The translations under genes were made by a program, and so were the position numbers. From NCBI GenBank assembly GCA_011317545.1, contig WUJK01000011.1, positions 1,441,501 to 1,505,500 on the forward strand: a stretch of 64,000 nucleotides of DNA, in the 5' to 3' direction. Positions 12,814 to 23,840 of the stretch are shown here, one piece after another. A model generated the notes under the pieces. It saw only the letters and a program-made list of their open reading frames with translations. It made no database searches and was not told where the DNA came from. Numbering within the stretch: position 1 is the first letter of the stretch; every line of letters starts with the position of its first letter. The stretch is from Coniella vitis. Lineage: Eukaryota; Ascomycota; Sordariomycetes; Diaporthales; Schizoparmaceae.

Positions 12814-13966
12814 ATGGTTGACCGCCCCAACAAGCCATCCGCGCTGGCGGCCACGCCCCAGCAGCCCATCGCTCAGGCTTCGGTCAACATTGATAATGAC
12901 TCAGCCCGCGTCACTGCCACTCTGCCCACTGGCGAAAGCGTCGACGTCTTGCTATACGGTGCTACCGTCCTCAGTTGGAAGGATGCTAGCGGCAACGAGA
13001 AGCTCTGGCTGAGCGAGAAGGCTGTGCTGGACGGAAGCAAGCCCGTTCGGGGCGGTATCCCGCTCGTCTTCCCTGTAAGATGACAGTACCCTACCATTCT
13101 TGACGGCAAAGCATCTCGTAAGGGATTGCGACTGAGTTTGTATCATGACCAACGTTGCAATCATGACTGACATGATTATGCCAGGTCTTTGGTACGGCGC
13201 CCGACCACGCAGCTACATCCAAGTTGCCCCAGCATGGCTTTGCGCGCAACTCAAAGTGGGAGTTCCTTGGCAAGTCGACCAGCGAGTCTAAGCAATTGGG
13301 TGGTAGCGCCGAGGACACCAATGTCAAGCTTGACTTTGGCCTGAGCTCCTCGTCACTCGATGAGAAGACTAGGGCGTTGTGGCCCTACGACTTTGACCTC
13401 ATCTACAGCGTCACACTGGAGCGGAATAGCCTGGTAACCTCCATAGTCATTACGAACAAGGCCGCAGAGGCTTTTGAATTTGAGGTTCTGTTGCACACCT
13501 ATCTCAGAGTCAAGGTAAGTTGTATCCCGAACCTATCTATGTAAAGTTCCCCAAAAGGTCACCCTGATATGTTGACGGATCCGAACAGGATATTTCGCAA
13601 GTCGCCGTTGATGGCCTTGACAACTCGGAGTATATCGACAAGGTTGATGGTGCATTGACTAAGACGCAGTCTTCCACTGTTACCATCACGGGCGAGACGG
13701 ATCGCGTCTACACTCCTGCTAAGGGCCCTAGTGAACCTGTTGTAGTGACCGAGGGTAGCAGCAAGGTCTTCTCCGTCGTCCGTGACAATTTGGCCGATCT
13801 GGTGGTGTGGAACCCCTGGACGGAGAAGGCTGCCGGCATTGGCGACTTTGCGCCCAAGGATGGTTTCAAGAACATGATTTGCGTCGAGGCTGGTAGCGTC
13901 AAGGCCTTCCAGACCCTGGAGCCCGGCGATGCCTTTGAGGGCGCGCAGACCATCACTGCCCACTGA
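12814..13966 (+). CDS. Glucose-6-phosphate 1-epimerase (hexose-6-phosphate mutarotase), three exons
   Basis: Aldose-1-epimerase superfamily enzyme of the yeast YMR099C type, which interconverts alpha and beta anomers of hexose 6-phosphates in the cytosol. Exons are 12814-13074, 13185-13514 and 13589-13966, all joined in phase 0, giving 322 aa. Visible family features are YGATVLSWK, the RGGIPLVFP-VFG turn, LPQHGFAR (catalytic His and substrate-binding Arg), LHTYLRV (second His), WNPWTEKA and a late MICVEAG carrying the catalytic Glu. Introns use GTAAGA/CCAG and GTAAGT/ACAG. The length matches the family. The substrate class is inferred from homology; galactose mutarotase activity is less likely given the YMR099C-like pattern. 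Confidence 0.92.
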
Positions 13967-14343
13967 AAATTACAGGTGACGAGTGGCTATATGAGGAGCA
14001 GCCTAGAGAGATTATAATATTCGTTATCATGAAGAGCAGGCGACTTGCCCCGAGAGTGAGCTTTACAAGGAAATATAGAATTAAAGCGACATATCTAAAG
14101 CCCTGAACTAAAGTACCACGAATGAATGAAGTAAACTATACTGGATCGTAGAAAGTAAGTGCATATGTTACCCTTTTTGGTGTTTTACTAAAATTCTTTC
14201 TCGTCCTGGAGGGGAAAAGAAAGAGGAAAGAGAAAAGAAAACAGACCAATCCGAGAAACCCAACGGCGTGCCTGATCTTGAAGTAGTATGAAACCCATCA
14301 CTTTTGTTGAACCACGTGCGCACATTCGCACATGCGGGAAGAC
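13967..14343. other. Convergent 3' intergenic region
   Basis: This 377-base spacer lies between two convergent genes, the epimerase (plus) and DAHP synthase (minus). It is AT-rich with a purine-rich GAAAAGAAAGAGGAAAG block near 14214-14240. Overlapping 3' UTRs are likely. No gene is seen. Confidence 0.6.
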
Positions 14344-15831
14344 TTACTGAACTGCTTCGTTCCGGAAATGGTGCGCAATCTCAAACGCCAACTCCAATGC
14401 CTGCTTCTCGTTCAGACGCGGGTCACACAGACTCGTGTAGCGAACGGCCAAATCCTCCTCAACCAGCTCTTCACTGCCGCCCAGACATTCAGTGACTGCA
14501 TCACCTGTCAACTCGAGGTGCACGCCGCCCAAATAACTGCCCTGCTCCTTGTGGACCCGTAGCGTCTCCTGCAGCTCGGCAAAGATATCGCCGAACCGCC
14601 TCGTCTTGATGCCTGATGCTGTCGAGCGCGTGTTGCCGTGCATGGGATCACACTGCCAGACTACAGTTCCAGCATACTCGCTGTCTTCAACGGCGCGGAT
14701 ATGCGCAGACAAGAGGTCTTTGACCTTGGCGGCGCCGTAGCGCGTAATGAGGGTGATTTTGCCGACTTCTCGGGATGGGTTCAGGGTGCGCAGGAGCTCG
14801 AGTAGGTCAGAGGTGGGAGTTGAAGGTCCGATTTTGACGCCAATGGGGTTAGCGATGCCGCGGAAGAATTCGACGTGGGCGCCGTCGATTTGGCGCGTGC
14901 GGTCGCCAATCCAGAGGAAGTGTGCCGAGGTGTTGAAGTATTGTGTTTGCTCGCTGTCGTTCTCTCGCTGCTGACGTGTCTGCTCACTCCCGCTCCTGAG
15001 AGTGCTGGTCAAGGGCTTTTTGGACTTGAGGCCGCCGTTGATGGTTGTAGAGGAGAACGGGCGGGTCAGTGGCTGCTCGTATTCAAGGACCAAGCCCTCG
15101 TGGCTTGTGAACAAGTCGACTGTCGAGACCGAAGCACTGTTGCTTCCCAAGGCACCAATAGTGTTCATGAAGCGCATGCTCGTCTCGAGCGCCGTCACAA
15201 TCTCGCTGTACTTTGCTTTGAGTTTGGGGTCCTGCACATGGCCGAGATCCCAGTCCAGGGGCCGGTTGAGATCCGCGATGCCGCTGCTCGCCGCAGCGCG
15301 GCTGTAGTTGAGCGTGGCGGCCGAATAATGGTACGCCTTGACGAGCCTGCTCGGGTCAAGCTGCCGCTGGTCGACGTCGTACGAATTGAGAATGTCGCCC
15401 CGGAAGCTGGGCACGACGCGCCCGTCGGCGAGCGTCTCGGTGTCACTGGAGCGCGGCTTGGCGTATTGCCCTGCCATGCGGCCGATGCGCACGACACGCT
15501 TGTCACAGCCCAGGATGAGCACGAGGGACATTTGCAGGAGGAGCTTGATTTTGCTCTCAATGGCGCTTTGGTTGCAGTACTCAAAGAGCTCGGCGCAGTC
15601 GCCGCCCTGGAGGAGGAAAGCCTCGCCGCGGGCGACAGAGGCGAGCTCGGCCTTGAGCTTGAGAATCTCGGTCGGTGTCACGAGCGGCGGCAGGTTGCTG
15701 AGTTCTGTGGCGGCGCGGGCCACGGCGGCTGGGTCCAGGTCGGGGACCTGCTTGATGGGCTTGGAGCGCCATGAGTCTGGTGTCCAGGCTGGTGGCGGTG
15801 GTACCGTGTGGTTGTCGCTGGTGGCATCCAT
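14344..15831 (-). CDS. Class II 3-deoxy-7-phosphoheptulonate (DAHP) synthase
   Basis: First enzyme of the shikimate pathway: condenses phosphoenolpyruvate and erythrose 4-phosphate. Single exon, 495 aa from the ATG at 15831; the open frame continues nine codons upstream to a TTG, which I do not use. Plant/bacterial-type class II motifs run through the protein: FLLQGGDCAE, RIGRMAGQYAKPRS, PSFRGDILN, TSHEGLVLEYE, FLWIGDRTR, GVKIGPSTP, WQCDPMHGNT, GGVHLELTG and TSLCDPRLN. These include the metal-binding Cys, His, Glu and Asp positions. No N-terminal targeting peptide is evident, so a cytosolic location is likely. Class II enzymes in filamentous fungi coexist with class I ARO3/ARO4 types, so this copy may be differently feedback-regulated. 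It is divergent from the HYPK-like gene. Confidence 0.95.
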   Translation of the reverse strand: MDATSDNHTVPPPPAWTPDSWRSKPIKQVPDLDPAAVARAATELSNLPPLVTPTEILKLKAELASVARGEAFLLQGGDCAELFEYCNQSAIESKIKLLLQMSLVLILGCDKRVVRIGRMAGQYAKPRSSDTETLADGRVVPSFRGDILNSYDVDQRQLDPSRLVKAYHYSAATLNYSRAAASSGIADLNRPLDWDLGHVQDPKLKAKYSEIVTALETSMRFMNTIGALGSNSASVSTVDLFTSHEGLVLEYEQPLTRPFSSTTINGGLKSKKPLTSTLRSGSEQTRQQRENDSEQTQYFNTSAHFLWIGDRTRQIDGAHVEFFRGIANPIGVKIGPSTPTSDLLELLRTLNPSREVGKITLITRYGAAKVKDLLSAHIRAVEDSEYAGTVVWQCDPMHGNTRSTASGIKTRRFGDIFAELQETLRVHKEQGSYLGGVHLELTGDAVTECLGGSEELVEEDLAVRYTSLCDPRLNEKQALELAFEIAHHFRNEAVQ

Positions 15832-16466
15832 GATGACGGTGGGCAGCGGTAAGCACAATGTGCTAAAGTAGAGGAGGTGTTATATCGCAGGTGAAGCCTT
15901 GCTTATATGGGGCAGAGAGGAGGCTTGTCGTGTAAGTTGTAAGTGACTGTGACGTGAGTCAGTCGATATGCTTCGTTTACTGGGTAAACAGAATATACTG
16001 TGGCGGTTAGACGGAGCGCAGCGAGCGCCGGAAGAGAAACACAAAGTTATCGAGCTCAGCAGTATGTATGCCCAAATGACAATTACTGAATCAAACTATC
16101 CAAGAAGATCGAGTGAGTCACCGTCAAGCTTACAGGCCACGCTGGCTGAAAGAAATGGATGAGGGCTGTTCCATAAAAAAAAAAAAAAAAAAAAAAAAAA
16201 CCCCCAAGGCCGTCTAACTGTGACACGGATTAGTGCTGCAGCCCAGGGTTGGTGTACTATGATTCTTGGATACACAGGTACCTCGGATAGCATGGCACGT
16301 TATCGACCCTTATCGCAACCCTGACATGTAACGTACAATTCCATTATTCCCAAGTTGAAGCCCCTCCTCTGCCCATAATCCAGCCCACTGCCACCACCAC
16401 CCGCTTCAACGCCACCCCACCACCTCTCACCCACACGAACCCACCATCTGACCGACAGAAGAAACG
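15832..16466. promoter_or_regulatory. Divergent promoter of DAHP synthase and HYPK-like gene, with an A26 tract
   Basis: This 635-base region separates divergent start codons. It contains an uninterrupted run of 26 adenines (16175-16200) followed directly by five cytosines. Such poly(dA:dT) tracts exclude nucleosomes in fungal promoters; the length here may also vary by slippage. Pyrimidine-rich CCACCACC sequence precedes the plus-strand start. Confidence 0.6.
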
Positions 16467-16968
16467 ATGGCCGAAGAGAAGCAGCCCCCAGGTGTCGTCG
16501 AGGGTGCCACCACGGGCGATGTCGAAGACGAATTGCTAGACGACAAGGCCAAGTCGGCCGAGGACCGCAAAGCTGCCGCCGCGCTGTCCAAGCTCGACGC
16601 GCGCGGCGATGACGACGGCGCAGAGGGCTCCTCGACGGTCGACTCCAAGGGCCTCAGCGAGGCCATGAACAAGCTGTCCGTCTCCAAGGCCGAAGACAAG
16701 AAGGATCTCAAGAAGGTCAAGGTGGATGCTGCCGATGTTGCGTTGCTGGTAAGTCGAGTCGGGCCGAAACCACCTGCTCAGGCCAATCAAGAGACGTTGC
16801 ACGTGAGGGCAAAAGGCTGCGGTGCTACGATAGGACTAATACGAATGTGCACCTGCGCAGGTCGATGAGCTCGAACTATCCAAGATCAAGGCCACCGAGT
16901 TGCTTAAGCAGCATGACGGCGATGCCGTCAAAGCCATGCGGGCCTACGTTTCTGTCGCTGTCAATTGA
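16467..16968 (+). CDS. HYPK-like UBA-domain protein (NatA regulator), two exons
   Basis: Exons 16467-16748 and 16861-16968 join in phase 0 (GTAAGT to GCGCAG) and encode 129 aa. The N-terminal half is charged and disordered. A basic segment (KKDLKKVKVD) then leads into a C-terminal three-helix UBA fold: VDAADVALLVDELELSK, then ATELLKQHDGDAVKAMRAYV. This arrangement matches HYPK, which binds and inhibits the N-terminal acetyltransferase NatA at the ribosome. The same UBA type ends NAC-alpha, but NAC-alpha would carry a NAC domain, absent here. The assignment rests on length, the lysine-rich linker and the UBA pattern. Confidence 0.8.
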
Positions 16969-17196
16969 AATACATATTGAAAGAAAAGAAATAAGACTTG
17001 TTGCTACAACAACTGTGTACTAGAATCGGGAAACGGTAGCACGACAGGAGTTCCGGGCAATATTGGTTCGATAAAATTAGACAGACCCCGAGAGATGTGA
17101 GCGCGTGTAGAATCAAAAGTACGTTCTAAGGACAGTACAAGAGTATGGCCCAATTGCTAACCACAGGCGTTTCTGTAACAGAAATTGCGGATACCC

Positions 17197-19404
17197 TCAT
17201 CGCTCTCCCATGATCCAAGTGATGTTGACGCACTTGGGTTCCCAAAGATCTGTGTCGTCGCCCATCCACGCTGGCCCTCGTGGTGGCATATCATAATCTA
17301 GTGCACTCACCTGGCGACCACCACCCGGAGGACCACCTGGGTGTCGACCTCTTCCAGGGCCGCCATGTGTCCCATTTCCAGGTTTCCAGCCTCCAGGACC
17401 TCTGCCCGGAGGCCCTCCCATGCCTCCGTGATGCATCATTGGCCACATCGGGATGTAACACCGCTCATTCCAGGCGCACTGCTCCTGGCAGCCATAATAC
17501 TCGCCCTCCCAGCCAAGCCAGGCTGTGAGCTCAGCAATGTTATCTTGCCAGAAGGCTGCTTTGGACGTTAACCGTGCACCAGCGCCGTGCTTGTCCTGGA
17601 GCACATTGAGCCACTCAAGCTCAATGCCAAAGGCTATGGTGATGAGCACCGTATAAATGGTGCCATATACCTCTTCGACTGCCCACCGTGCATCTTGCTC
17701 CTCGGGCGACAAAGTGGTCTGCAGGGCATCTGGCATAAAGAGCCTGGTATAGCGGTACTGACAACGCGCATGCACGTCCTTGTAAAGCTTCGAGTGCGTT
17801 CCCCATGTTTCACGCGTGATTTCTTGCGGATAATCCATATATGCCACCGAAAAAGTGTGGCTTTGTGCCCGCACATCGTAGAGCCAGTTGTATACCGCCG
17901 TCGCATTGCTGGTGTTGCTTGGAAAGAAACCCAGCGCAGAATCCAGCATCGTAAGGTGGCTCGTAACATGATGTACAATCTCCGAGGTCATACGCGTCCA
18001 GTCTGCCCCTGAACAGTTGCTCTCGCCCGCGACGATGCTGCGCAGCGCTCGTTCCGAGTTCATCTTCATTAGCTTGGCTTCTTCGGGTATGACTTGCTCC
18101 AAGTGATGGAACCGCCGTCGCCGAGCAAGCTCCTTGACGGCTTTTGCCCTATCGCCCTGCTCACCTGGGCCAGTCCACACGCCTTCACGCGTCAGATTCA
18201 GCCTAGCCTGCTCCGACAATGCCCTGTTTGCGGTCTGGTTGGCAAACTGTGGCGAGTAATAGCTGAAAATGCCACAGTTCAGCACCTTGGCCTTGGCTTC
18301 CCCTAGCCCGGGCCCATTGCGGGTAGATCCGTAGTGCCATGTCGCGCTGTCGAACCAACCCCAGCCTTGCATCCGCAAGAAGGGCTCGCGGTCTGCGTCC
18401 CAGCGCATGTTTGGGGGTGGTGAGCCGTGAGTTGGCTCGGCATTGCGATCCGTCTTGGTTGGTTGTGGCGGGAGGGGGTAGTAAGATGTTGTAGCTCGTG
18501 CTTGGATTTGTGGCTCGGGCTGCCACTGCAACTCTGCACTCTCAGTCGTGTGATCCTTCTCCTCCTGCGCTCCAAAGCTCTCTTTGTCCGCGTTGTGGTC
18601 CTCGCCATCTTGCGGCAGCAGCGGCGCAGTGATATTCAGCCTCGACACAAGCCTCAAACTAGGACTCAGGAAATCGCACCAGATCATTTCAAACCCAGCA
18701 TTCATCCTCACAACGCCCTCAAGCCCCCAGCCCGGCCCTCGAAGCCCAGCCTCCTCGAGCCAAGCACACAGGCCATGCGCCCGCGCATACTCGTCCCCCA
18801 GCCCGCCAAACCCGCCCCCGCGCTGCGCCGGCCCACTCACATTTCCCCACAGGTGCAACATTTGTGTGTCCATCTGGCCGAGCCCCATGAGCGTGGCGCT
18901 TTCGCCATCAAAGTACAGCGCTTTCAGGGGGCGTGTGGTCTGGTACGTCAGCAGGAACGAGTCGCGGCTCGAGCCCATGATGCCGTAGGCCATTTCGAGG
19001 TCGAACGCGAGCCACTCCGGGCTGGGCGGTTGCGGGGCGGATTCACCGGGCGAGGCGATCAGGCCGTGGTAGAACAGCGAGTAGGCGGGGATCTGCACGG
19101 CGGCGAGCGTGTGGCCGTTGGGGAACATGGTGTTGCTCCATTGGTGCAAGAGGTGCGGGATGGAGGCAAAGAGGTGCGGTGCTGACGAGGTGAAGTCAAG
19201 GTTCCATCCCGGAAGCGACGTGTCGCCGCGTTCGTTGTCGTCCTTGCTGTCGTTATTCTTGTCGGCATGGGCTTGACCAGAGAGACGACGAGTCGCGTCA
19301 CCCAAGGGTTTTTGGGCAGAAAAAGGAGAGGATTGTAGCGCTGTCGTGATGCAGGCGATCCAGACAAGCAGGAGGACAGCGGCGCCCTGCAGTGGGGGCC
19401 ACAT
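17197..19404 (-). CDS. Large secreted or lumenal protein of unknown function
   Basis: Single exon, 735 aa from the ATG at 19404. The reading frame stays open upstream to about 19857, but I choose this ATG because it begins a clear signal peptide: MWPPLQGAAVLLLVWIACI. The mature part shows a conserved-looking core (PNGHTLAAVQIPAYSLFYHG, SRDSFLLTYQTTRPLKALYF), several N-x-S/T sites, an even spread of cysteines (CQEQCAWNERC near the C-terminus) and a Gly/Pro/His-rich stretch before the end. A hydrophobic segment (YTVLITIAFGIELEWL) late in the protein might be a membrane helix or a core strand. I recognise no domain. It is probably a Pezizomycotina-conserved secretory-pathway or cell-surface protein. 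Confidence 0.75.
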   Translation of the reverse strand: MWPPLQGAAVLLLVWIACITTALQSSPFSAQKPLGDATRRLSGQAHADKNNDSKDDNERGDTSLPGWNLDFTSSAPHLFASIPHLLHQWSNTMFPNGHTLAAVQIPAYSLFYHGLIASPGESAPQPPSPEWLAFDLEMAYGIMGSSRDSFLLTYQTTRPLKALYFDGESATLMGLGQMDTQMLHLWGNVSGPAQRGGGFGGLGDEYARAHGLCAWLEEAGLRGPGWGLEGVVRMNAGFEMIWCDFLSPSLRLVSRLNITAPLLPQDGEDHNADKESFGAQEEKDHTTESAELQWQPEPQIQARATTSYYPLPPQPTKTDRNAEPTHGSPPPNMRWDADREPFLRMQGWGWFDSATWHYGSTRNGPGLGEAKAKVLNCGIFSYYSPQFANQTANRALSEQARLNLTREGVWTGPGEQGDRAKAVKELARRRRFHHLEQVIPEEAKLMKMNSERALRSIVAGESNCSGADWTRMTSEIVHHVTSHLTMLDSALGFFPSNTSNATAVYNWLYDVRAQSHTFSVAYMDYPQEITRETWGTHSKLYKDVHARCQYRYTRLFMPDALQTTLSPEEQDARWAVEEVYGTIYTVLITIAFGIELEWLNVLQDKHGAGARLTSKAAFWQDNIAELTAWLGWEGEYYGCQEQCAWNERCYIPMWPMMHHGGMGGPPGRGPGGWKPGNGTHGGPGRGRHPGGPPGGGRQVSALDYDMPPRGPAWMGDDTDLWEPKCVNITWIMGER

Positions 19405-20193
19405 TGTGTGTCGCGTGAGAGGCCAACAATCCGCAACGGGGGTCAAGACATGACGCCTGATTGAGAAGTAAGCAAGAGGGGCCTTGTGATGTGGTTCGAT
19501 GCAAGAGGTGGGGAAAATGGGAAAAGAGACCAGCAGAAAGGGTGGCAAGACACGAGATAATAACGCGGGCCTTATCGAGGTCGACTCGGGTGTTGGATTT
19601 GTTGTTGCAAGATAAGCCCCAGGGTGCGTGACAACTGACGTTGGACCTACGCGTCCCTTTCGTTGTCCTGCCTCCGGACCCCGCTCCTGGCTTGCAAGGT
19701 TGTCAAAAAGCGCTTCATCTATTGGTCTTGCCATTGTCTGCTTTTGATATTCTGAGAAACAGATGGTTGAGCTGCTTTTTTGTATCACAGACCGCATTGT
19801 CTTACCTCCAAGTGTCTCCCACGGCGTCCGGGCCTTACCTTGCAGTCCCTTTTTCATTCGTCATGATTTTAGTGGGCATTCTTTCACGCAATCTTTCGTC
19901 CAGCGTATATTGACCTCGCTGTGTCCACTCCTTCAATTTGTCTCTTGGAATACTATTATGGTACCATTTTCCACCTCCACAGTCAACGGAGCATAATCCA
20001 CGGGTTGTTTTTGTAGTGAGAATAATCATGCAAAACGCACCGCTCCAAGCGCCTCAAGTCGGCAAGGACCACATGCCTTTTACAAACAAATATTCTTGGG
20101 CTAAACGCCATAACTTGCCATGCTAATGAATCAAACGGCCTTTTTCTCTTCCAAATAAAAACAACAAGGTGCAAACCCAAGTGCTTCTGTACA
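19405..20193. other. Intergenic between two minus-strand genes
   Basis: The right part should contain the 3' UTR of the BRCT-protein gene and the left part the promoter and 5' UTR of the secreted protein gene. The upstream extension of the secreted-protein frame (19405-19857) lacks conserved features. No RNA gene or repeat is evident. Confidence 0.55.
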
Positions 20194-23100
20194 TCAGCTC
20201 CATTCCTTCCAGCTCTTCGCCAATGGGCTGGATACCCTGGGTGCAAACGCCATGCTCTTGCGGCGTGCATCCTGCAATCTCCTGGCCACCGTCTCGTCTT
20301 TGCTCAGTCCCAGAATCCCAGCGCCCATGTCGTTGTACATGTGCTGCGGTTTGGGCGGACACGACCGCTGGATCAACTGCTCTCGAGAAACTGATCCATC
20401 AACAGCACTACCCTCAGCATCCTCACCACCATCTCTCAAAGGGGTCTCCGGCTCAATCTCCATGGCAAAACGCCGAATGGCATCCGGGGCCGGAGTCTTG
20501 GGCACTGGCGTCAGAGGTGCCGTGCTATACCACGCTTCGTGGCCAACAGCGTCAAAGTCCATATCGTCCATGTCATCGTTAACATCTGTATGCTTAACGT
20601 CCTCTGGGGTGTGCATCCAGAGACAGCTATCGCGACGATTGGGCACGGGTGTTGTGGGTGCGGTCCGGCATTCGCGTTTGTTGTCGTTGTTGTTGTTGTT
20701 GCGGACCGCTGAATTTGGTGATGTCGGCTCCGTCGTCTTTCTACGTCGCGAACTGCGGCGGCGGGGGATGAGCGCATTTTCAATATAGTAAGGAGTCTCT
20801 TCAAGCCATTTGTTTTCACGCTCGCAGCTAAAATAGGAATGCGTTAGCACGAACCAAATCTGACAAATTTTGGAGGTGATCAGAGGACGTACTCTAGGAC
20901 CCAACCAACACCGACGCAATGCACAGCTCCACCGGTTTTACGAACTTTCTCCAGTGTGCGCTTGCCACCATCTTTGTATACCACATGTGTAATGCCAAAC
21001 TCGGAAGTCGTGTCATCGTCACGAGGCTTCCACGCCCAGGTGCTGACACAACGGGCGCCCATTTGAGTCAGAAGCTCGATAAAAAGAGCGCTGGCATCGG
21101 CGCCGTCCATGGTATATACATCAACAAAGACGACTGCTCCCTGGAGCAATTTTGGGTTGATATCCCGACGAGGAGTACGGGCTGGTGTTTCCGGGTCTCC
21201 ACGAGTACTTGGCTTGGAAGGTGTCTCGGGAGGGGGCACCGATCCGGACCGTTCAAGGAAGCTTTCTTCCTTCAAAGCCTCCTCGAAGCTGCTATCGAGC
21301 TCTCCTTCATCTTTCGTCGGCGAATAGGAGATAACTGTCGCGCTCCGAGATAGACTGAACGTAGGCCGGGGAATAGGTAGCCGGGAAGCACTGTGTCTTT
21401 GTTTGTCCGGAGAAGGCTGGGCAATGGGTGTTGTTTCGTCAGCGCCCTTCAGTGGTATCTTGGACACTGTATGGATCTCGCGACGCCAAGGTCGTTGAGG
21501 CGTGACGGGAAAGACTAGCACCTCGTTGGTAGCTCGTGGAGGAACCGTATTCTCATCCCCATACTCTTGGCTCGTCTCGGAAATCGTGTCCTCGTTGGAT
21601 TCGACGCTTAGCATTGATTCTATGTGCTCAGGTGACATGGCCGACATCTCGTTGGCCTCGGACATAAGGGCTAAATCCTCTTCCGTCAATGTAATATCTT
21701 CCAACACCGGTTCCTTGATTTCGGGGACTTCGTTGTGGTCCTCTGCAGCACTGCAAAGCTTGTCGAAATCGTCTTCATCACTGCTTTGTGTGTCAATCAT
21801 TCGAGGGCTCCCAGCTCTCCATGCGCTGAGACGCTGCGCCAAGGGCGTAAAGCCGAAACCAGAGGTACGCCGGGCGGAGCTGCTGCCTCTGATTTGCTTG
21901 ACAGAAGACTGGTGTTGGGGTGTCATGATTCTTGAAGGTTCATCCTCCGATTCGGCACAAGAGGCATTATCCGGAAACATATCTCGCGGTCGAAGTCGGA
22001 ACATGTCAAACGTGGCTTCGGCGGGCGAATCTGCTGGCGTGGTACTGAGTTCGTCTTGTTCGTCTTCCTGGACAACAGACACATCACTAGTCACTGAGCC
22101 GCCTGCATCCTCGCAGACCTCCACCTCACTACTGTGCTCTTCGTGGACCATCGTCATTTCGGCCGGGTTTGAAACCTTCTGATTCTCTGTGAAGACAATA
22201 GTTTCGTCGTCATCTTGTGTAGACTCATCGACATTCGTGAGCGACTTTGAGAACGTCTCGTCCATCTCGCGCGACTGAACATTTGAAAATCGTTTCTTAT
22301 TAGATTTTAGCGATGAAATTGTCTCGGTGGTCAACTTGACTTCGATGGTGGTCTCGGCTTGTTCATCCGGAAAGCCACACTCGTTGCTTATAGTCATGGG
22401 AGTGCGAAGTGCGCTCGGCGTCGGGGCCGGAGATCGGCCTCTGTGCGGCTCTTCTGCCTCTTTACGTGGCTTCGCAGGGGAAGCAATCCGCTTAGCTGGA
22501 GTCTGAAGCAGTGATTGCTTGAAAGGGGAGGCGGTAGTAGATGTACGATGGCTGAATGGATTTTTGTCAAGAGGTTTTATTGACCCAGATGGTCGCTTGG
22601 CAGGTGACTGCAAAAGAGGCGCATTCAACGGCGTCGTAGCACACTGAAGCGTTTCTGCAGCAGTAGAAGAGCCTCGTTGCAGCCTGTCAACCCGCTTAGC
22701 AGGGGATTTCAGGGAGTTGGTGAGGCTGGACGGCGGTGGTCTGCGGACAGGGCTTCTGAGCAGCGTGTTGGGCTCAACCAGAGGCTGAGTTGGCCTTGTA
22801 TGCCTACCCTCCCGTGGCTCCTCCTGCTTCTGTTCCTGCTCCTGCTCCTCCCCTTGTAACTGCTTTTGTTCCTCCTCGTCCTCCTCGTCCTCCTCGTCCT
22901 CCTCCTCATCTCCCTCAGTGTCTGTCATCAGTTCCATCAGGGGCGCTTTGATTATATGCGGCTTGACAGGCATCCGCTGGAGTGGCCTCGGGGGCGTCCT
23001 GTCCATAGCCAGCTCGTCTTCCGATTCTGTATCCTGCTCCCTATTCGCCAACAGTTGCAAAGACTTCTTAGGGCTCAATGGCAACTTGGACTTCAGCTTG

Positions 23101-23840
23101 GCGTTGCTCGCTTTGGTGACCTTGCGCGTTGTCGTGGCGGTCGTCCTGGTTGTTCGGCCAGAGCCAGCAGGTTTACGAACAGGCTTTGCGCGCAAGCCAC
23201 TAGCAGATGACGCCTCAGCGGCATTATCTACGCCAGCGACCCCCTTGACAGCACCAATTGGAACGACATTCTCCTTGTCAGGCTCCGCAAAGGTTACTGT
23301 CTTCTTAGTAGCTTTGGACGCGTTCACCGTTGCCTTGTTAGTGCTACCTGCTGGTCGCCCGCGCTTTCTGATGATTGGTGTAGGGGCGACTCCAACTGCA
23401 TCGTCCTCGTCGGTTTCTTCATCTGCTTGGGTCTTGTGGGCCTTTGTTTGAGTGTGTCGGGCAGATTCCTGGGCGGCGAGGCCAAGGGTAGACTTCTTTG
23501 GAGGTCGGCCACGCGGTCTGGGTGCTGATTTCGGCTCAGACTCTGGAGCAGCAACTTTTCTTGGCCGTCCAGGGCCTCGTGTGGCTGGGCGTTTGGCTAC
23601 ACCTTTGACCTCGACCTCATCTTCGTCTTCGTCGGCACGCGTCTTACGCTTGGTCGACTTCCCGGCTGTGAGGGCGGTAACATGGCTATGGGCAGACAGC
23701 GCGGGCTTATTGCCTGCGGAACCACGTATCGTCTCTGTTTTGCTCGCTGCTTGTGCGTCTGACGGGGCTGTGTAGGATGGAGCAACTTTTGCGGTCCTGG
23801 CGCGGGTGATGCGCTTGGGCGGCGACACTGGGGACTCCAT
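20194..23840 (-). CDS. AT-hook and BRCT-domain nuclear protein (microcephalin-type BRCT), two exons
   Basis: Exons 20893-23840 and 20194-20827 flank a 65-nt intron (GTACGT, branch GCTAAC, TTTTAG). Splicing creates the BRCT signature WVLDCERENKWLEE, and the model gives 1,193 aa. The N-terminus has three AT-hook cores (GPGRPRK, RPRGRPPKK, RKRGRPAG), indicating DNA binding. The middle is disordered, with an acidic Glu-rich tract and a series of SPAKR/TPAKR motifs resembling CDK sites. One BRCT domain spans about residues 885-1000 (LLQGAVVFVDVYTMDGADAS, ITHVVYKDGG); its pattern is closest to microcephalin-like BRCTs in my reading. An asparagine tract (NNNNNDN) follows. A role in the DNA-damage response or chromosome condensation is inferred, not shown. 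Confidence 0.8.

Noticed and set aside
14875..15774. 299-codon open frame antisense to DAHP synthase
   Set aside because: It is a shadow of a GC-rich, well-conserved gene on the other strand and has no family motif.
18427..19185. 252-codon open frame antisense to the secreted protein
   Set aside because: Same reasoning: an opposite-strand shadow without motifs.
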